Positions 61,933 through 64,000 of a stretch of 64,000 nt of DNA are shown in pieces. The stretch comes from Litoreibacter arenae DSM 19593. GTDB taxonomy: Bacteria > Pseudomonadota > Alphaproteobacteria > Rhodobacterales > Rhodobacteraceae. How positions within the stretch are numbered: position 1 is the stretch's first letter; the number at the start of each line of letters is the position of its first letter. Position numbers and translations under genes: made by a program. The notes under the pieces are model-generated. The model was not told where the DNA came from and searched no databases. It was given only the letters and a program-made list of their open reading frames with translations. The stretch spans positions 124,001 to 188,000 of the forward strand of contig NZ_KE557310.1 in the NCBI RefSeq assembly GCF_000442275.2. The letters run 5' to 3'.

Positions 61933-64000
61933 CTAGACGAAGTCGATATGTTTGTTGAAAGGCATCTCGCGAATGCGCTGCCCCGTCGCCGCGAAAATCG
62001 CATTCGCCAAGGCCGGTGCAGCGGGTGGCACGGGCGGCTCCCCGATGCCTTTGACGGCGCTGCCGTTCTCCAGACCCTTCACGAAAATCTCGGGGCACTG
62101 AGCAAGCCGCATCCCCTCGTGGGTATAAAAATTCGACTGCTCCGCCATGCCGTCCGAGTAGGTGATCTCGCTGTTCATCGCGTGGCCCAGCCCCCAGATC
62201 ACGCCACCTTTCATCAGATTGTCAAAGTTGATGGGGTCGATCACACGACCCACATCGGCGGCGACCCATACCTTGTCAATCTTGATGCCACTGTCGGTAT
62301 TGGTGACCTCCACGACCTCCGCCACGGGCACGCCAAAGGACAAGACAAACGCCACACCACGACCCCGATTTGGTCCGAGGTCACTGCCCCAGCCCGACAT
62401 CTCGCCCACCGCCTCCAGAACCTTGCGCGAAACATCGTGGTTCATTAGCCGAAGCCGTTCCTCCAAGGGGTCAGCTCCTGCGGCGTGGATCAACTCGTCC
62501 AAAGCGCAATCCGAGAAGAACCCGCCGCTTGACGCCCCGACCGCCCGCCAAGATGAGGTCGGCGCAAGCTCCGGCACCGCATAGCCACGCACGCGGAAGT
62601 TGGGGATCGCGTAAGGTTGCTCCCAAGCGCCCGCGACGATCTGGCTGTCGGCGCCGGGGACCGATTGACCAAGCCGCCCCATCTGGGAGCGGGACGAGGA
62701 CACGGTCGCGATCTGCAAGTCATGCGCGACCACCTTGCCGTCTTTCACAGCACCCTTGCTGCGGCTCATACCGATCTGACGGGTGAAGTCCTGCGCGAAA
62801 TCCTCTTCGCGGCTGAAGGTGATCTTGACCGGCGTCCCGCGCATCTGGTTCGCGGCCTCGACCGTTGCCGTGATGTTCAAGAACTCCAGACGGTGGCCGA
62901 AACTGCCGCCGCCATACTGGCTATGGAAGTGGATTTGCGCCGTCTTGTGGCCTGTTATCGCGGCAATTTTATCGACGGCGAAGCGCGGCATTTGGTGCGT
63001 CGCCCAGACGTCCACGCGATCATCGGTAACCTTAGCGACAGCGCTCAACGGCTCCAGCGGTTGGTGCGCAACATAAGGCGCGCGGTATTCGAGTTCGAGC
63101 GTTTCGGCTCCCTCCATCACTGCGTCCACGTCGCCCTCATTGCGCCACTCGGAATCCAAGCGCTCCTCGGTGAACGAGGCCGCGACCTCCGCCCAATGCC
63201 CGTCCTGCTCTGCCGGATAGGGGGCAGCGGCCCAGTCGTATTCAATCGCATCGGCAGCCTGGAACGCAGTCCACGTATTGTCAGCCAGAACCGCCACCCC
63301 GTTGGTGATTGGCACTACCTTGCGGACGCCTTTCATGGCCTCCGCCGCGCTGGCGTCATAGCTGTTGAGTGCCGCACCCTTGCGCGGGTTCATGCGCACG
63401 GTGCCGTTGACCATCCCGTCCAGATACAGGTCGATGCCGTAGGTCATCGTGCCAGTGGACTTGGCGACCACATCCAGCCGCTGCATGTTACGTCCCACCA
63501 TCCGCCATGTGCTGGGGTCACGCAGAGGGACGTCGGTGACGGGATCAAGTGTAGCGGCATCCGCCGCCAGTTCAGTGTATTTTAACTCAGTGCCGTCAGG
63601 CAATTGCACCGCGCCACCCGCCGTTTTCAGCTGCTCCACCGGAACGCCCGTTCTTTGTGACGCGGCCAGCTTCAGCGTTTCACGCGCCGATGCACCCGCC
63701 GCGCGCAGCTTCTCGTAACTGTCAGGCGTGGAGCTTGAACCGCCCGTCACCTGAGCGCCAAGAACCTTGATCGCCGCCCCCATGGCCGAGCGCATTGTCT
63801 CTGCCGCGAACCCCTTGTCGGTGGGCATGAACGGCACAGCTTCACTCGCCATAGCGGTGTTGTAATAGGCAGCACTCGGGACGCCGAAACTGGTCTCGAA
63901 CTGGCCGAATTCAATGTCCAATTCTTCCGCGATCAACGCGGCTTGCATGGACGCGACCCCCTGCCCCGTATCCGCGTGCGGCACGATCAGGGTTACCGCG
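61933..64000 (-). CDS. Xanthine dehydrogenase family molybdopterin-binding large subunit (IorB-like), partial
   Basis: About 688 residues of a molybdenum hydroxylase large subunit; the reading frame is still open at the right edge (VTLIVPHADTGQG lies just inside it), so the N-terminus is outside the window. GGGSFGHRLEF, WRAVGASSGGFFSDCALDEL and the C-terminal VKGIGEPPVPPAAPALANAI with the catalytic glutamate match the isoquinoline 1-oxidoreductase beta-subunit group of periplasmic aldehyde/N-heterocycle oxidising enzymes. Its small iron-sulfur subunit would be expected to the right. It is convergent with the BKACE gene, six bases apart. Confidence 0.9.
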   Translation of the reverse strand, partial: AVTLIVPHADTGQGVASMQAALIAEELDIEFGQFETSFGVPSAAYYNTAMASEAVPFMPTDKGFAAETMRSAMGAAIKVLGAQVTGGSSSTPDSYEKLRAAGASARETLKLAASQRTGVPVEQLKTAGGAVQLPDGTELKYTELAADAATLDPVTDVPLRDPSTWRMVGRNMQRLDVVAKSTGTMTYGIDLYLDGMVNGTVRMNPRKGAALNSYDASAAEAMKGVRKVVPITNGVAVLADNTWTAFQAADAIEYDWAAAPYPAEQDGHWAEVAASFTEERLDSEWRNEGDVDAVMEGAETLELEYRAPYVAHQPLEPLSAVAKVTDDRVDVWATHQMPRFAVDKIAAITGHKTAQIHFHSQYGGGSFGHRLEFLNITATVEAANQMRGTPVKITFSREEDFAQDFTRQIGMSRSKGAVKDGKVVAHDLQIATVSSSRSQMGRLGQSVPGADSQIVAGAWEQPYAIPNFRVRGYAVPELAPTSSWRAVGASSGGFFSDCALDELIHAAGADPLEERLRLMNHDVSRKVLEAVGEMSGWGSDLGPNRGRGVAFVLSFGVPVAEVVEVTNTDSGIKIDKVWVAADVGRVIDPINFDNLMKGGVIWGLGHAMNSEITYSDGMAEQSNFYTHEGMRLAQCPEIFVKGLENGSAVKGIGEPPVPPAAPALANAIFAATGQRIREMPFNKHIDFV

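Overview
The window looks like chromosome of a Rhodobacteraceae (Roseobacter-group) alphaproteobacterium. The order sdhC, mch, NnrU, mcl2, mdh, sucC, sucD, sucA, sucB, lpd is the one I recall from Rhodobacter sphaeroides. Other signs are the many TRAP and tripartite tricarboxylate transporters, the sulfonate genes, high GC, ATGA overlaps in nearly every operon, and Roseobacter-type hairpin repeats. I see no prophage, insertion sequence, integrase, CRISPR array or rRNA. There is one tRNA, tRNA-Ala(GGC).

1-18.3 kb is central carbon metabolism. On the minus strand lie the ethylmalonyl-CoA pathway genes mcl2 and mch, with NnrU and DUF1737 genes between them, then a DUF1194 gene and sdhC. On the plus strand lie mdh and the suc operon. 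That operon carries extra genes at nearly every junction: a 51-residue zinc-ribbon microprotein between sucC and sucD, two paralogous exported proteins between sucD and sucA, and an unknown protein plus a MAPEG protein between sucB and lpd. The sdhC and sucC promoter regions each hold two copies of GTGATCAC whose centres are exactly 21 bp apart. A single copy sits just before an FCD-type GntR gene that follows lpd.

18.4-26.5 kb holds the GntR gene, DUF4387 and AtuA-family proteins, a TctABC transporter, aspartate dehydrogenase, a MauG-like dihaem protein and a Sel1-repeat protein.

26.5-34.3 kb is a catabolic cluster. It contains an SsuD-family sulfonate monooxygenase, an aldo-keto reductase, a flavin reductase, a complete TRAP transporter, a divergent UTRA GntR regulator and a Gfo/Idh/MocA protein. 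The core matches the sulfoquinovose monooxygenase (SMO) pathway, but with a TRAP importer in place of an ABC importer.

34.3-40.7 kb has the tRNA, two housekeeping-type proteins, and a compact trio of unknown purpose: a SARP/TPR regulator, a vanadium haloperoxidase/PAP2 protein with a (Gly-Gly-Val)8 N-terminus, and a cytosolic S8 peptidase. 41-44 kb is a sulfolactate/sulfopyruvate module (LysR, comD, comE, slcC). 44-47.6 kb has a polar amino-acid ABC transporter and phosphoglycolate phosphatase.

47.6-54.6 kb is a C4-dicarboxylate-type TRAP system (dctPQM) beside its sensor kinase and response regulator DctB/DctD; this DctD lacks the sigma-54 contact motif. 54.7-61.9 kb is a TAXI-type TRAP system with an RpiR regulator, divergent from an aminotransferase-BKACE operon. 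The right edge cuts a molybdenum hydroxylase large-subunit gene. The recurring theme is import and breakdown of marine organic acids and sulfonates feeding the TCA and ethylmalonyl-CoA pathways.
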